This document shows, piece by piece, positions 53,721 to 63,577 of a DNA stretch of 64,000 nt (position 1 is the first letter of the stretch; each line of letters opens with the position of its first letter). Under the pieces are notes generated by a model. The model did not search any database. It saw only the letters and a program-made list of their open reading frames with translations, and had not been told where the DNA came from. This DNA comes from Clostridiaceae bacterium (GTDB lineage Bacteria; Bacillota; Clostridia; TANB77; CAG-508): contig JAETPW010000003.1 in NCBI GenBank assembly GCA_021771025.1, positions 72,279-136,278 of the forward strand, read 5' to 3'. A program made the position numbers and the translations under genes.

Positions 53721-55535
53721 ATGAACAACCAAAAAATCAGAAACATTGCGATTATTGCCCACGTAGATCACGGAAAAACCACACTTGTAGACGCTTTGCT
53801 TAGACAAAGCCATATTTTTAGAGAAAACGAACAAGTACAAGAAAGAGTCATGGACTCTAATGATCAAGAAAAAGAAAGAGGAATTACCATTCTTTCTAAA
53901 AATACATCAGTTATGTATAATGATACTAAAATTAACATTGTAGATACACCTGGACATGCTGATTTCGGAGGAGAAGTTGAACGTGTGTTAAAAACAGTTG
54001 ATGGAGTATTACTATTAGTGGATGCTTTTGAAGGAGCTATGCCTCAAACCAGAGAAGTACTAAAAAAATCATTAGCTTTAGGATTAAAACCAATTGTAGT
54101 CATCAATAAAATCGACCGCCCAGGAGCTAATCCTGAAAAAGTGGTTGATCAAGTTATTGAATTATTTATTGAATTAGAAGCAACAGATGATCAATTAGAT
54201 TTCCCAGTCGTGTATGCGTCTGCTAAAAATGGAATCGCTAAACTAGATTTAGCTGATGAATCAGACAACCTTACTTGTCTTTTTGAAACAATTATTAATA
54301 CCATAGATGCACCAAATTGTGACTTAGAAGGACCAGCACAAATGTTGGTTTCTAATATTGATTATGATGATTATGTAGGAAGAATTGCCGTAGGACGTAT
54401 AGAAAGAGGAACCATTAAATTAGGAATGCCAGTTTCCATTTGTGGAAAAGAAGATAAAATTGGTCAAGGAAGAATTGCTAAATTATACACTCATGTTGGA
54501 CTAAAACGTGTAGAAGTAGAAGAAGTAGGAGCAGGGGACATCATTGCTTTATCTGGAATTCCGAATATTAATATTGGTGATACCATTTGTGATTTTGACC
54601 ACCCAGAAAAAATTCCTTTTGTGGATATTGATGAACCAACTGTTTCGATGACCTTTAGTGTTAACAATGGACCATTTGCCGGAAAAGAAGGAGAATTCAT
54701 TACGTCTCGACACATCAGAGATCGTTTATTTAAAGAACTAGAAAAAAATGTAAGTTTACGCGTAAAAGAAACAGAAAGTGCTGATAGCTTTGAAGTATCA
54801 GGAAGAGGAGAATTACATTTATCCGTATTAATTGAAACCATGAGAAGAGAAGGGTTTGAGCTATTAGTATCACGTCCAAAAGTTATTTTCAAAGAAATCG
54901 ACGGAGTAAAATGTGAACCAATAGAAGACCTAGTTGTCAATGTTCCTGACGATTGTGTAGGAAACGTCATTGAAAAACTAGGAAGAAGAAAAGCAGAAAT
55001 GGTCAATATGGAACCAGCAGAAGATGGACATACCAAAATTGAATTTAAAATTCCAGCAAGAGGGCTAATTGGTTACCGCACAGAATTTTTAACTGACACC
55101 AAAGGGGAAGGAACCATGAATCACATTTTTGATTCTTATCAAGCCTTTAAAGGAGAAATCCAATCTAGAGTAAGAGGGACCATTGTTGCTTTTGAAGCAG
55201 GAAAATCAGTAACCTATGGACTATTTAATGCCCAAGACAAAGGGGAATTATTTATTGGACCTGGTGTAGAAGTGTATGAAGGAATGATCGTAGGACTAAA
55301 CTCCAGAGGAGAAGACCTAGCAATCAACGTATGCAAAGAAAAACATTTAACCAACACCAGAGCATCTGGGTCAGATGAAGCACTACGTTTAGTTCCACCA
55401 GTTCAAATGTCCTTAGAAAAAGCGATCGAATTTATTCAAGACGATGAATTAGTAGAAATTACACCAAAAAATATTCGTTTAAGAAAGAAAATATTAGACA
55501 CCAAGGAAAGAGAAAGAGCAAATCGAAATAAATAA
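53721..55535 (+). CDS. typA: Translational GTPase TypA/BipA
   Basis: Ribosome-associated GTPase, needed for ribosome assembly in the cold and for some stress responses. The G domain has [16 protein letters not shown] (G1), [10 protein letters not shown] (G2), [17 protein letters not shown] (G3) and [10 protein letters not shown] (G4). Domain III and the TypA-specific C-terminus ([40 protein letters not shown]) follow. At 604 residues it is full length. ATG 53721 lies six bases after AAAGGAGAAG. Confidence 0.97.
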   Translation: MNNQKIRNIAIIAHVDHGKTTLVDALLRQSHIFRENEQVQERVMDSNDQEKERGITILSKNTSVMYNDTKINIVDTPGHADFGGEVERVLKTVDGVLLLVDAFEGAMPQTREVLKKSLALGLKPIVVINKIDRPGANPEKVVDQVIELFIELEATDDQLDFPVVYASAKNGIAKLDLADESDNLTCLFETIINTIDAPNCDLEGPAQMLVSNIDYDDYVGRIAVGRIERGTIKLGMPVSICGKEDKIGQGRIAKLYTHVGLKRVEVEEVGAGDIIALSGIPNINIGDTICDFDHPEKIPFVDIDEPTVSMTFSVNNGPFAGKEGEFITSRHIRDRLFKELEKNVSLRVKETESADSFEVSGRGELHLSVLIETMRREGFELLVSRPKVIFKEIDGVKCEPIEDLVVNVPDDCVGNVIEKLGRRKAEMVNMEPAEDGHTKIEFKIPARGLIGYRTEFLTDTKGEGTMNHIFDSYQAFKGEIQSRVRGTIVAFEAGKSVTYGLFNAQDKGELFIGPGVEVYEGMIVGLNSRGEDLAINVCKEKHLTNTRASGSDEALRLVPPVQMSLEKAIEFIQDDELVEITPKNIRLRKKILDTKERERANRNK

Positions 55536-55549
55536 TAAATAAAAGAAAC

Positions 55550-55590
55550 AAAGATAAGGTTAGGCAGGAAGAATGTCTAGCCTTATCTTT
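55550..55590 (+). terminator. Terminator of typA
   Basis: AAAGATAAGGTTAG (55550-55563) pairs with CTAGCCTTATCTTT (55577-55590), one wobble; ends in TTT. Confidence 0.8.
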
Positions 55591-55677
55591 CCATTAAGCA
55601 GATAGTAGGAATAAACTAAGCAAAGTCATAATAAAAGCAATATGAAAAAGAAAAAAGGGAAGAGAGGAAAGATAACC

Positions 55678-56283
55678 ATGGATCAAGAAGAATTACAAAA
55701 AATCAAACAAAAAGCGTTAGCAGAGCACATCCCTATCATTATGGATGATACATTACAAGTCATTGACCAATATTTACAAGAAAATAAACCCCAAAAGATC
55801 CTAGAAATAGGAACAGCAGTAGGCTATTCTGCGATGTGTTTTTCCTCATTTTTGCTTGATGGAGGAAGAATCGATACCATTGAACGAGACGAAGAACGAA
55901 TAAAAGAAGCAAAAGAAAATGTCAAAAAAGTAGGAGTAGCTGATAAAATTAACATTTGGGCAGGAGACGCAGTAGAAATCTTGCCAACACTAGAAGAAAA
56001 GTACGATATGGTCTTTATTGATGCAGCTAAAGGAAAATATCCATTTTTCCTAAGCCAAGCTTTACGACTTTTATCTCCAACAGGAATCATTTTTGCCGAT
56101 AATGTGTTATATAAAGGATATGTAATGGGAGACTACAATAAGCACAAACAACGCACAGCAGTAAGAAATTTACGTGAATACATTAAAGAAGTAACTGAAA
56201 ACCCAGAATTAGAAACTGAAATTTTGGAAGTAGGGGATGGGTTAGCCATTACCAAAAGAGAAGTGCATTCTCGCAAAAGTTAG
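55678..56283 (+). CDS. trmR: tRNA 5-hydroxyuridine methyltransferase TrmR (YrrM family)
   Basis: Class I SAM methyltransferase that turns 5-hydroxyuridine at tRNA wobble position 34 into 5-methoxyuridine. The SAM motif is ILEIGTAVGYSAMCFSSFL; DTIERDEERIKEAKENVK and DMVFIDAAKGKYPFF follow. At 201 residues it matches the family. ATG 55678 is chosen because AGAGGAAAG precedes it and the upstream in-frame start adds only lysines. Its substrate is made by the U32 enzyme, encoded 2.5 kb downstream (58762). In Bacillus yrrM is next to yrrN and yrrO; here a - strand gene separates them. Confidence 0.87.
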   Translation: MDQEELQKIKQKALAEHIPIIMDDTLQVIDQYLQENKPQKILEIGTAVGYSAMCFSSFLLDGGRIDTIERDEERIKEAKENVKKVGVADKINIWAGDAVEILPTLEEKYDMVFIDAAKGKYPFFLSQALRLLSPTGIIFADNVLYKGYVMGDYNKHKQRTAVRNLREYIKEVTENPELETEILEVGDGLAITKREVHSRKS

Positions 56284-56370
56284 GTCAAAAACATAGTCCT
56301 CTTGAGTAAATCTTTTTAAGATAAAACAAATAAAGAAAATAAAAAACACTATTTTCAACATAAAACAAAT

Positions 56371-56418
56371 AAAAATAGAGATATACACTTGAGTTAAGAG
56401 TGGATAATCTCTATTTTT
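56371..56418. terminator. Bidirectional terminator between trmR and the RelA-like gene
   Basis: AAAAATAGAGAT (56371-56382) and ATCTCTATTTTT (56407-56418), perfect 12-bp stem with A and T tracts on the two sides. Confidence 0.8.
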
Positions 56419-56448
56419 TAAATTAAATTAAAAAGTTAAGCTGTAACC

Positions 56449-58470
56449 TTAAATCATAAACGATTCATCATCTACCAATTCAGAAACAGAAAATTCATCA
56501 TCAGAGAATGGGTTACTCATCTCATCAAGATTATCATAAGGCTGTCCGTAAAGGATCTGATACAATTCTTTAGGGTTAAAAGTATAAGTGCCAATTTCTT
56601 CGTCTGCTTTTTTAAAAACAGTGATAACTCTACCCAAAACATCAGATAAGTTAACTCCAGGAGTATTAATGAGTGCTAAAATATCATCATTTGTAGCAGA
56701 ATTAGCGAACTCCTGATAGCGATTTTTCTTATGAAAATCATGCCCCATAGTAGTTGAATCATCTTCTGCCATATCGTTCATTAAAAGAGTACGCTTTTGA
56801 CTTTCCATAGCAAAGCCTGATTGCTTAAATTCAGATTTAGTACTAGATTTGTTACCCAATCTTCTCATCGGATAGAAAATTGAATCATGAAGAGATTGAT
56901 ATCCATTTAATTTAGGCATAGCAATATAATCTTTTCTCTTTCTGGAAATATGAACGATACCATGCTTTTTATAAAAGTCTTCTTCTAAATTCTCTAAATG
57001 ATAAATTGCTTTAATTAAACTTGGTTCATCATATTGGTAAACCTCAATCTGATGTTTAGGATCATGAACTAAAGAAGAAATATCATGAAGATTACCATCT
57101 TCATCTTCAATAGAAATAGAATTTGAATTCTTATCATGATAAATTTGTAAAACATTGAAAAAGGTTTGGCAATTGGTTTCAAGATCAGTAGACTGAATAG
57201 CATCTCGTAACAAAGTTAAATGACCATTTTCATCTTTTTTTGCATTTTCAAACTTTCTTTGCTGTGAAGAAAGTTCAGAAGAATAGAGAAGATCTCTTTC
57301 ATTAAGTATTTGCTCTTTTCCATCAATCATAATATATTTTACGTGATTTTCTTTCGTTTTAATATCTTCAGGAGAAAAGGAAAAAGCAGAGTGAACAATT
57401 TGCTTCTTTCCATCAGTATTATAACAATACAGTTTTCCCTCTTCATAAGATACATCAGTTAACGGAAAATGAATACTACGTATAACAGGACGATGAGCAA
57501 ATAAATCTTCAGTTCGACCGAAATGCTCTACTAATTTTTTACTCAGGTCAGGAGATAAAGAATTTATCATTTTTGAAAATTTATATTGCTGCTCCTGAAG
57601 GGAATAAGAATATAAAAGAGAAGATAATAAAGAATAAGATACACTAGACTGGTCTCCCAAATCATTAATCAACTGTTCAATAGATTCCTGTTCCTGATCT
57701 GTATGAAAAGAAGAAAGTAAAGAATCAATGGAATTTTCTAAATGAGAAACATCGAAACCATTGAGTTCTAAAAACTCTTTTATACGATCTTTTTTCATCA
57801 CGAACTCATTTTCATCAAAATGTTCCATTAGATTCATTATTTTTGTATAAGAAGATTGTTGTTCGGATTTTTCTAAAGTAGATACTAATAGAGAATAATC
57901 ATCAAGAGCGAACAACTCTGGATTTTGTTTTATACGAGTTAACAAAGAATATACGTTCAAATTCTTATTTGGTAAAGACAATTTAGCACAACAGGTATTT
58001 AGCTGATCCATTAGTTGCTGAATAATTAAAGGGTCTTTTTCCTGTGATAAAATATCAGAGATATATTTGTCATGTAAAAACCAAAAAATTTTCTTCTTTT
58101 TCGCTTCTTTATCCTGTAAAAACTTTTCATAGGCTTCTTTATCTTTTGTCGATTTATTTCGATTTTCTCTTAATCCATTTTGATGATAAATGGTTTTAAG
58201 ATTAGGAAAAAACAAATCAAGATTATCTTTCAAATATAAGAGAGTTTTGGTAAAATAACTAGGTTTAGCCTTTAATCTACCAGTTAAAGAAAAATCCACA
58301 GAAGGACATTCTTGAACTAAATAGGTATATAATTTTTTCATATACGTTTCATAAAACATAAAATATTCATTGGAATATGTATGGTATGTACTAATAAAAA
58401 TATCAGGATCAATATCACTATTAATTTTTTTGAGGGATTGAATAAAATTATTTTCGATAATGGAGTACAT
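56449..58470 (-). CDS. Large protein with a RelA/SpoT-like C-terminal region
   Basis: 673 residues. The first 450 are helical and unassigned, with charged patches and a coiled-coil-like stretch (DKEAYEKFLQDKEAKKKK). From about residue 490 the pattern resembles the second half of the RelA/SpoT synthetase domain: IYHLENLEEDFYKKHGIVH, RKDYIAMPKLNGYQSLHDS, and a degenerate AMESQKRTLLMNDMAEDD where RelA has EVQIRT ... M ... AE, then GHDFHKK. The HD hydrolase and TGS/ACT parts are absent. The QIRT strand, needed for GDP/GTP binding, is changed, so catalysis is uncertain. Single gene, ended by the 56371 terminator. Confidence 0.6.
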   Translation of the reverse strand: MYSIIENNFIQSLKKINSDIDPDIFISTYHTYSNEYFMFYETYMKKLYTYLVQECPSVDFSLTGRLKAKPSYFTKTLLYLKDNLDLFFPNLKTIYHQNGLRENRNKSTKDKEAYEKFLQDKEAKKKKIFWFLHDKYISDILSQEKDPLIIQQLMDQLNTCCAKLSLPNKNLNVYSLLTRIKQNPELFALDDYSLLVSTLEKSEQQSSYTKIMNLMEHFDENEFVMKKDRIKEFLELNGFDVSHLENSIDSLLSSFHTDQEQESIEQLINDLGDQSSVSYSLLSSLLYSYSLQEQQYKFSKMINSLSPDLSKKLVEHFGRTEDLFAHRPVIRSIHFPLTDVSYEEGKLYCYNTDGKKQIVHSAFSFSPEDIKTKENHVKYIMIDGKEQILNERDLLYSSELSSQQRKFENAKKDENGHLTLLRDAIQSTDLETNCQTFFNVLQIYHDKNSNSISIEDEDGNLHDISSLVHDPKHQIEVYQYDEPSLIKAIYHLENLEEDFYKKHGIVHISRKRKDYIAMPKLNGYQSLHDSIFYPMRRLGNKSSTKSEFKQSGFAMESQKRTLLMNDMAEDDSTTMGHDFHKKNRYQEFANSATNDDILALINTPGVNLSDVLGRVITVFKKADEEIGTYTFNPKELYQILYGQPYDNLDEMSNPFSDDEFSVSELVDDESFMI

Positions 58471-58611
58471 AAAATCACCTTTCTTTCCTTATATCTACCT
58501 AGTAATTAGTATAACAAAATTAGAAAGAAAAAACAAGTGGACATAAAACAAAATTGACAAAGAGGATAATTTTTTATATAATTAAATAGAAAAATAGTCA
58601 AAATAAGCCAA

Positions 58612-58699
58612 TAACTAAGGCGGTGCATAAAGCTAATTGATTTCAAGGAAATTTAGTGATTCAGTTTTATGCTACTTTACAATAATAGCCCCTAAGTTA
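58612..58699. repeat. Imperfect inverted repeat
   Basis: TAACTAAGG at 58612-58620 with CCTAAGTTA at 58691-58699 (one mismatch), and inner GCATAAA (58625-58631) with TTTATGC (58666-58672). GTGCATAAAGC recurs at 62852-62862, so this is perhaps a worn member of a repeat family. Confidence 0.4.
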
Positions 58700-58761
58700 G
58701 TACAAAATAAGAAAAATAGCAAACAAGAAAAACAAAGAGAAATAAGAAAGAAGGAAAATAA

Positions 58762-60000
58762 ATGAAACCAATCGAACTATTAGCCCCAGCAGGTTCCTTT
58801 GAAAAAGCCAAAACAGCATTTTTATACGGAGCAGACGCCGTCTACTGTGGGACATCATCATTATCCTTAAGAACAAGAGCCGATATGGGAAATGAAGATT
58901 TAATAAAAACCATAGAATATGCTCATCAAATAGGAAAAAAAGTCTATGTGACCTTAAATATATTTGCTTGGGACGAAAAATACCCAGAAATCATAGAAAT
59001 GGCTAAGATACTAGAAAAAATTAGACCAGATGGAATCATTGCCTCAGATGGGGGAGTAATGGAAATCTTAAAACAATATGCCCCACATGTAGATATCCAT
59101 GTTAGTACACAAGCAAATGTTGTTAGCTTGCAAGCAGCAAACTTTTGGTATAAAAATGGAGCCAAAAGAATGGTCATGGGAAGAGAATTAAACAAAGAAC
59201 AATTAAGCTATATCATGAAAAATAAACCAGAAGATATGGAAATAGAAGTATTTATCCACGGAGCATTATGTTTTGCCTATTCAGGAAGATGTTTCCTCAG
59301 TGATTTTCTATCCGGAAGAAGTGCCAATTTAGGAAGTTGTTCGCAAAGCTGCCGTTGGTCGTATCAATTGTATGCAGAAGAAGCAAACAACCCGGGAGAA
59401 TATATGCCCATTGAAGAAAACGAATATGGAACAAGCATATTCTCCTCAAAAGACCTATGCTTAATCAAAGAAATCCCAGAATTGATAGAAATGGGAGTAG
59501 ATAGCTTAAAAATTGAAGGAAGATTAAAAACAGACTACTATATTGCGAGTGTAGTCAGTAGTTACCGAGCAGCCATTGATGATTATCAAAAAGATCCTGA
59601 TCATTATGACTATACAAAGTATTTAACTGAACTAGAAAAAGTCAAAACAAGAAAATATACCACCTACTATTTTAATGACAGAAATAACCAAGAACTACAA
59701 GATTATAGTGGAAAACAATATAATGAAAACTACGAATTCGGAGGAAAAGTAATTAGGCAAGAAGAAGGAAAAGTCATGTTAGAAATCAAAAATAAATTAC
59801 AAGTCGGAGACGAAATGGAAATCCTTATTCCGGGCCAGTTAGCTCCATATCCCTTTACGATTAATCAATTATGGGATAGTGAAACACAAGAAGAAATCAC
59901 TAGCGTAAGCCCAGGGGTAAAAGGGCAACAAGTCATCATGACAATTCCCATTCCAGTAGAGAAAGATTGGATTTTGAGAAGAAAAAAAGTTACTGCCTAA
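58762..60000 (+). CDS. trhP: U32 family tRNA 5-hydroxyuridine synthesis protein (TrhP type)
   Basis: Peptidase U32 family proteins of this type hydroxylate U34 of tRNAs, the step before TrmR. The N-terminus KPIELLAPAGSFEKAKTAFL and YGADAVYCG are typical. MEIEVFIHGALCFAYSGRCF, then SQSCRW, provide the cysteines for the iron-sulfur cluster. DLCLIKEIPELIEMGVDSLK and IEGRLKTDYYIA follow. At 412 residues with a C-terminal beta domain it matches YrrO. ATG follows AGAAAGAAGGAAAA. Confidence 0.88.
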   Translation: MKPIELLAPAGSFEKAKTAFLYGADAVYCGTSSLSLRTRADMGNEDLIKTIEYAHQIGKKVYVTLNIFAWDEKYPEIIEMAKILEKIRPDGIIASDGGVMEILKQYAPHVDIHVSTQANVVSLQAANFWYKNGAKRMVMGRELNKEQLSYIMKNKPEDMEIEVFIHGALCFAYSGRCFLSDFLSGRSANLGSCSQSCRWSYQLYAEEANNPGEYMPIEENEYGTSIFSSKDLCLIKEIPELIEMGVDSLKIEGRLKTDYYIASVVSSYRAAIDDYQKDPDHYDYTKYLTELEKVKTRKYTTYYFNDRNNQELQDYSGKQYNENYEFGGKVIRQEEGKVMLEIKNKLQVGDEMEILIPGQLAPYPFTINQLWDSETQEEITSVSPGVKGQQVIMTIPIPVEKDWILRRKKVTA

Positions 60001-60074
60001 TGGGTTTGAGAATGAGTCTACTCTGCCATCAAGGTATCTTAGGTAAAAGTATTAGCATTGACCGTTCTCGCTGT

Positions 60075-60866
60075 TTAGGAAGAAAACAGATGAAAAATAG
60101 CAAAGCCTAAAATGACACATAAAATGCAGATAATACCACCCAAAACATCAGGAATAACAGGAAAAAGGACAAAAACAGAGCCAAGGGTAAAGCCAATAAT
60201 ACTCCAAAAGGTTTGCCCATAAAAATGATCTAGCAAAAACTTAGTCACATTCATCCAAAGAAGACCGCCAATCAAAAGACCAATCCCCATAGGTACTAAA
60301 ACAGGTAAATACAATTGTGAAACAGAGGTCAAGTAAGTAGAATATACTCCTAGTAGCATAAGAATAATGGTACTACTCACACCGGGAACAACAATGCCAA
60401 CAGACATAAAAAATCCACAGATAAACAGGTGCAGAAAACTAATATGACTTATTTCTTGAAGCACTAAGGTTTTTTCTAAAAAAACAGAAGCAATACCAAT
60501 TCCTAGTGCAATGAGAAAGAAAAGAGCAAAAGACCAGTGAAAAGTAGATTTTTGTTCAACCTGTTTTTTTAACGAGGGAATACTAGCTAATATTAGTCCA
60601 ATAAAGATAGATTGTGTCTGCAAAGGAAAGGTAGACAAAGCGTAAGAAAGAATACGACTAAATAAGAGAACACCTAAAAAGCCACCAAAAACCAAAGGAA
60701 ATAGAAATTTACTATTTTCTTTTATGTTATGGAAAAAGTGCAAAATACGATCTAATAAAGTTTCGTAAATGCCAAAGATAACACAGAGTACACCACTACT
60801 TATACCGGGGAGAATGGCTCCTGCCCCAATAGCAATTCCTTTTGCCGTGTTAACAAACCAGTTCAT
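60075..60866 (-). CDS. DUF368 family undecaprenyl-phosphate transporter (PopT type)
   Basis: DUF368 proteins move undecaprenyl phosphate back across the membrane for another round of wall synthesis. 263 residues with about eight or nine membrane helices. The two inverted-repeat motifs are GAGAILPGISSGVLCVIFGI and VGIVVPGVSSTIILMLLGVY, each with P-G-x-S. The ATG follows AGGAGGTTGATCC. It converges on the U32 gene. It complements uppP (13163), which regenerates the same lipid. Confidence 0.9.
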   Translation of the reverse strand: MNWFVNTAKGIAIGAGAILPGISSGVLCVIFGIYETLLDRILHFFHNIKENSKFLFPLVFGGFLGVLLFSRILSYALSTFPLQTQSIFIGLILASIPSLKKQVEQKSTFHWSFALFFLIALGIGIASVFLEKTLVLQEISHISFLHLFICGFFMSVGIVVPGVSSTIILMLLGVYSTYLTSVSQLYLPVLVPMGIGLLIGGLLWMNVTKFLLDHFYGQTFWSIIGFTLGSVFVLFPVIPDVLGGIICILCVILGFAIFHLFSS

Positions 60867-60914
60867 GGGATCAACCTCCTAGTATTCATTAGGGTCAATA
60901 AATGAAAGAAAATC

Positions 60915-60942
60915 ATCTCTTTTCAATGTATGAAAGAGATGA
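60915..60942. repeat. Hairpin upstream of the HAD gene
   Basis: CATCTCTTT and AAAGAGATG with a ten-base loop. Lies in the divergent gap between the DUF368 gene and the HAD gene; no T run, so function unclear. Confidence 0.4.
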
Positions 60943-61169
60943 GGAAATATGAGTAAAATATCCTATCATAGGCTATTTATTACGCGAGACAACCCACACA
61001 GATAACCATTGTTTGAGACTACCTGTTAACTAATTTTGGTTTAAAAGCATTACGAATAAGAAAACTAGCTTAAAAGAAAAATGAATTAAGGAAGAAGGGG
61101 AAAAAACGAAAAGAAATTAGCATAAGGATAAAAATAATTGGATAATAAAAGAGAGGAATGTTTAGTATA

Positions 61170-61856
61170 ATGATAAAAAGAGTGATTATTGATGTAGATA
61201 ATACATTGCTTGAATGGAAAAAAGAATACAGTAAAGCAATTAACCAAGCATTAGAGGAATTTGGTTTTTCTGCCAATACAGAAACCGTATTAGCCATCCA
61301 AAAAGCATTTGATGATTATGAAATAGAAAATTTCATGGTGGATAAAAAGAAAATGGCTAAGTTTATTAATCAGGCGATGAAGAAGGAATTTCCAGAAGAA
61401 TGTATAACAAAAATAATAGAAAATTGGTCAGAATGTGCGCCAGAGCAGGTAGATGATGAGATAAAAGAAACACTTATGCAGTTAAGTCAACACTACGAAT
61501 TAGTCATTTTAACAGATTGGTTTGCCAAAGAACAAAAAAGAAGGTTAGAAAAAGCAGGAATTTTGCATTTCTTCCCCGTTATTTATCATGCAGAACAAAC
61601 AAAACGAAAACCATTTCCAGAAGCTTTTGAGCAGGCAATAGGTAATCATAAACCAGAAGAATGTGCCATGATAGGCGATGATTTTGAACGAGATATCCAA
61701 GGGGCAATAAATATGGGAATATTACCAATCTGGCTAACCAAAAAAGAAAAACAGGAAAAACAAGAAAAGGGTAACTTAAAATTCATTCAAGTAGCTAATT
61801 GGAAAGAGGTAAAACAGGTTTTATTAAGTAAAAACAAAAAAAGCTACGATAAGTAG
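61170..61856 (+). CDS. HAD-superfamily hydrolase
   Basis: A 228-residue phosphatase-type HAD protein. Motif I IIDVDNTLLEW (the two aspartates), motif II LVILTDWF, motif III lysine in TKRKPFPEAFEQA, motif IV AMIGDDFERDIQGA. A helical cap lies between motifs I and II. Substrate unknown; it may be a nucleotidase or a sugar phosphatase. ATG 61170 puts motif I close to the N-terminus with GAGAGG 13 bases upstream; ATG 61158 is also possible but overlaps that site. Confidence 0.85.
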   Translation: MIKRVIIDVDNTLLEWKKEYSKAINQALEEFGFSANTETVLAIQKAFDDYEIENFMVDKKKMAKFINQAMKKEFPEECITKIIENWSECAPEQVDDEIKETLMQLSQHYELVILTDWFAKEQKRRLEKAGILHFFPVIYHAEQTKRKPFPEAFEQAIGNHKPEECAMIGDDFERDIQGAINMGILPIWLTKKEKQEKQEKGNLKFIQVANWKEVKQVLLSKNKKSYDK

Positions 61857-61948
61857 CCAAAAAAAGGAGAAAAGGAAACAAAGATAGGCAGAAAAAAAGG
61901 AGAAAAAAGAATAAACTAAAGATAAGAAGAAAAAGGAAGGAGGAATCT

Positions 61949-62824
61949 ATGTTGGTAAAAAACGAACATAGAGGAAATATGAAATTAAACGAAAAATTAC
62001 GAAAATTAAGAACCCAAAAACAATTAACCCAAGAAGCATTAGCAGAAAAACTAAATGTATCCAGACAAGCCATTACTAAGTGGGAAAAAGGAGAGGGAAT
62101 ACCAGACATAGAAAATATAACACAAATTAGTCGATTTTTTGGCATCACTATTGATGAATTGGTAAAAGAAGAACAAGAAATCAAGCCAAATGAAATCTAT
62201 GCTTATACTTGGAAAAAAAGTTTGGCATTAACTCATAGTAAGCGACTAGAGTTAACCGTAAAAAATATGAGGGAAATCACGTTAACAGGAAGTAAGGAAG
62301 ATGCCATAGAAATAGAAATAAGCTCTAATGAAGTCGAACACCTAGAAGAAAGTATACGAATCAAAATTGATGACCCAAAAGATTTAAATAATCGCTATCA
62401 ATTAAACATCAATAATCAAGAAAGCAAAAAATCAGTAAATCTTAAAGTAACTATCCCACAAAAATTAATCGAGCACGTAGAAATAAAAACACACACGCAA
62501 AACATGATTTTAACAGAAATGAAATTAACTCATTTAGAAGTTGATGGAGAAGTTCGTTATGTGAAAGCCATTCACACCAAAGGGTATATTGTTTTCAATA
62601 ACGGCAGATCAGATATCGACCTTGAATTTGACGAATTAGTAGAAAAATTAGACATTAATTTGATCAGTTCAAAAGCAACCTTAACCATACCAGAAACTAG
62701 TCGTTATGTGACATATAACAAAGGAAGATGGACTACTATTGAAGGAAATCACGATACAGAAAAGGCAACAAATGAAATCGAATTAAATGGGCTAACCAGT
62801 AAACTAATGATCTTAACTAAATAG
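61949..62824 (+). CDS. XRE-family transcriptional regulator with C-terminal beta domain
   Basis: Helix-turn-helix of the Xre/Cro type at residues about 13-68 (KLRKLRTQKQLTQEALAEKL, RQAITKWEKGEGIPD, FFGITIDELVKEE). The remaining 220 residues are beta-strand rich with repeated T/V/I patterns (VNLKVTIPQKLIEHVEIKTH, HLEVDGEVRYVKAIHTKGYI), like the DUF4097 beta-helix domain sometimes found in such regulators. No membrane helix. ATG 61949 follows AAGGAGG. Target unknown; its own promoter region is AT-rich without a clear palindrome. Confidence 0.85.
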   Translation: MLVKNEHRGNMKLNEKLRKLRTQKQLTQEALAEKLNVSRQAITKWEKGEGIPDIENITQISRFFGITIDELVKEEQEIKPNEIYAYTWKKSLALTHSKRLELTVKNMREITLTGSKEDAIEIEISSNEVEHLEESIRIKIDDPKDLNNRYQLNINNQESKKSVNLKVTIPQKLIEHVEIKTHTQNMILTEMKLTHLEVDGEVRYVKAIHTKGYIVFNNGRSDIDLEFDELVEKLDINLISSKATLTIPETSRYVTYNKGRWTTIEGNHDTEKATNEIELNGLTSKLMILTK

Positions 62825-63539
62825 AAAGTTAATAGGGTACATTTTAGCGTAGTGCATAAAGCATTAAGCAAAAGAGTACTCTATCTTAAATTTTTATGAT
62901 TTACAACTGATCCAAAATTTATTAACATTTTTTTGAATTCAGAATAAAAAAGATTTTCCACTTCAATAACCCTTTCTAAAATTGTTTTTTAGGCACTTCT
63001 TTTTTGCCATATTTTTTTCGTATTTATCCAAAATCTACTAAAAAACCAAATAGTAATAAACTTGAAATCTTATCTAGATAGGGGAGATAGAAATTATAGT
63101 TCAAGCCTTTTTCTATCTATATAGATAAATAAGAGTTAGATAGAATATACCATAGAAGAAAAGAATAATCTAGATTCTTAAAAAAAAGATTTACGTATTG
63201 CTAGATAAGAGGAGGGAAAAAAGAGATCTAAAAGAAATTCAGGGTAAAGATGATTGATGATAATAATAACCAAGATACAGAAAATTCATATAATAATTAT
63301 TATAGCATATAGGAGGAAGACTCAAAAAAATTATCATCCATTTAAGTTACGATATGTCTATAAAATTATTATGCTTTTAAACATACTTTGATTTTTATGT
63401 GGTTTATTTTATATAAATTGAATGAAGCTATAGATAAATCATAAAAAAATCAACAAAAAAAGAGATGACGAAAGATAATCTTTATCAAATTGAGAGAGGA
63501 GGAATATGTTGGTGATAAAAGCTAACATATACAAGAAAG
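62825..63539. other. Gene-poor AT-rich stretch
   Basis: About 715 bases with no open frame above 25 codons that has a plausible start. Contains a palindrome-rich part at 63063-63130 (repeated TATCTAGATA/CTATCTATATAGATA). A strong ribosome site (GAGAGGAGGAAT) at about 63493-63504 serves a 23-codon frame listed separately. Confidence 0.5.
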
Positions 63540-63577
63540 ATGAATTCAAAAGTTATTTTAGAAAAGGCTGCCTGTGA
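63506..63577 (+). CDS. Possible leader peptide, 23 aa
   Basis: ATG 63506 directly follows GAGAGGAGGAAT and gives 23 codons (MLVIKANIYKKDEFKSYFRK and GCL) to TGA 63575-63577. It overlaps the start of the hydrolase gene in another frame, so it may couple its translation, or a one-base change may have split one gene into two. Confidence 0.3.
   Translation: MLVIKANIYKKDEFKSYFRKGCL

Noticed and set aside
54491-55036. 181-codon - strand frame inside typA
   Set aside because: Antisense to a highly conserved GTPase; the pattern is that of a shadow frame.
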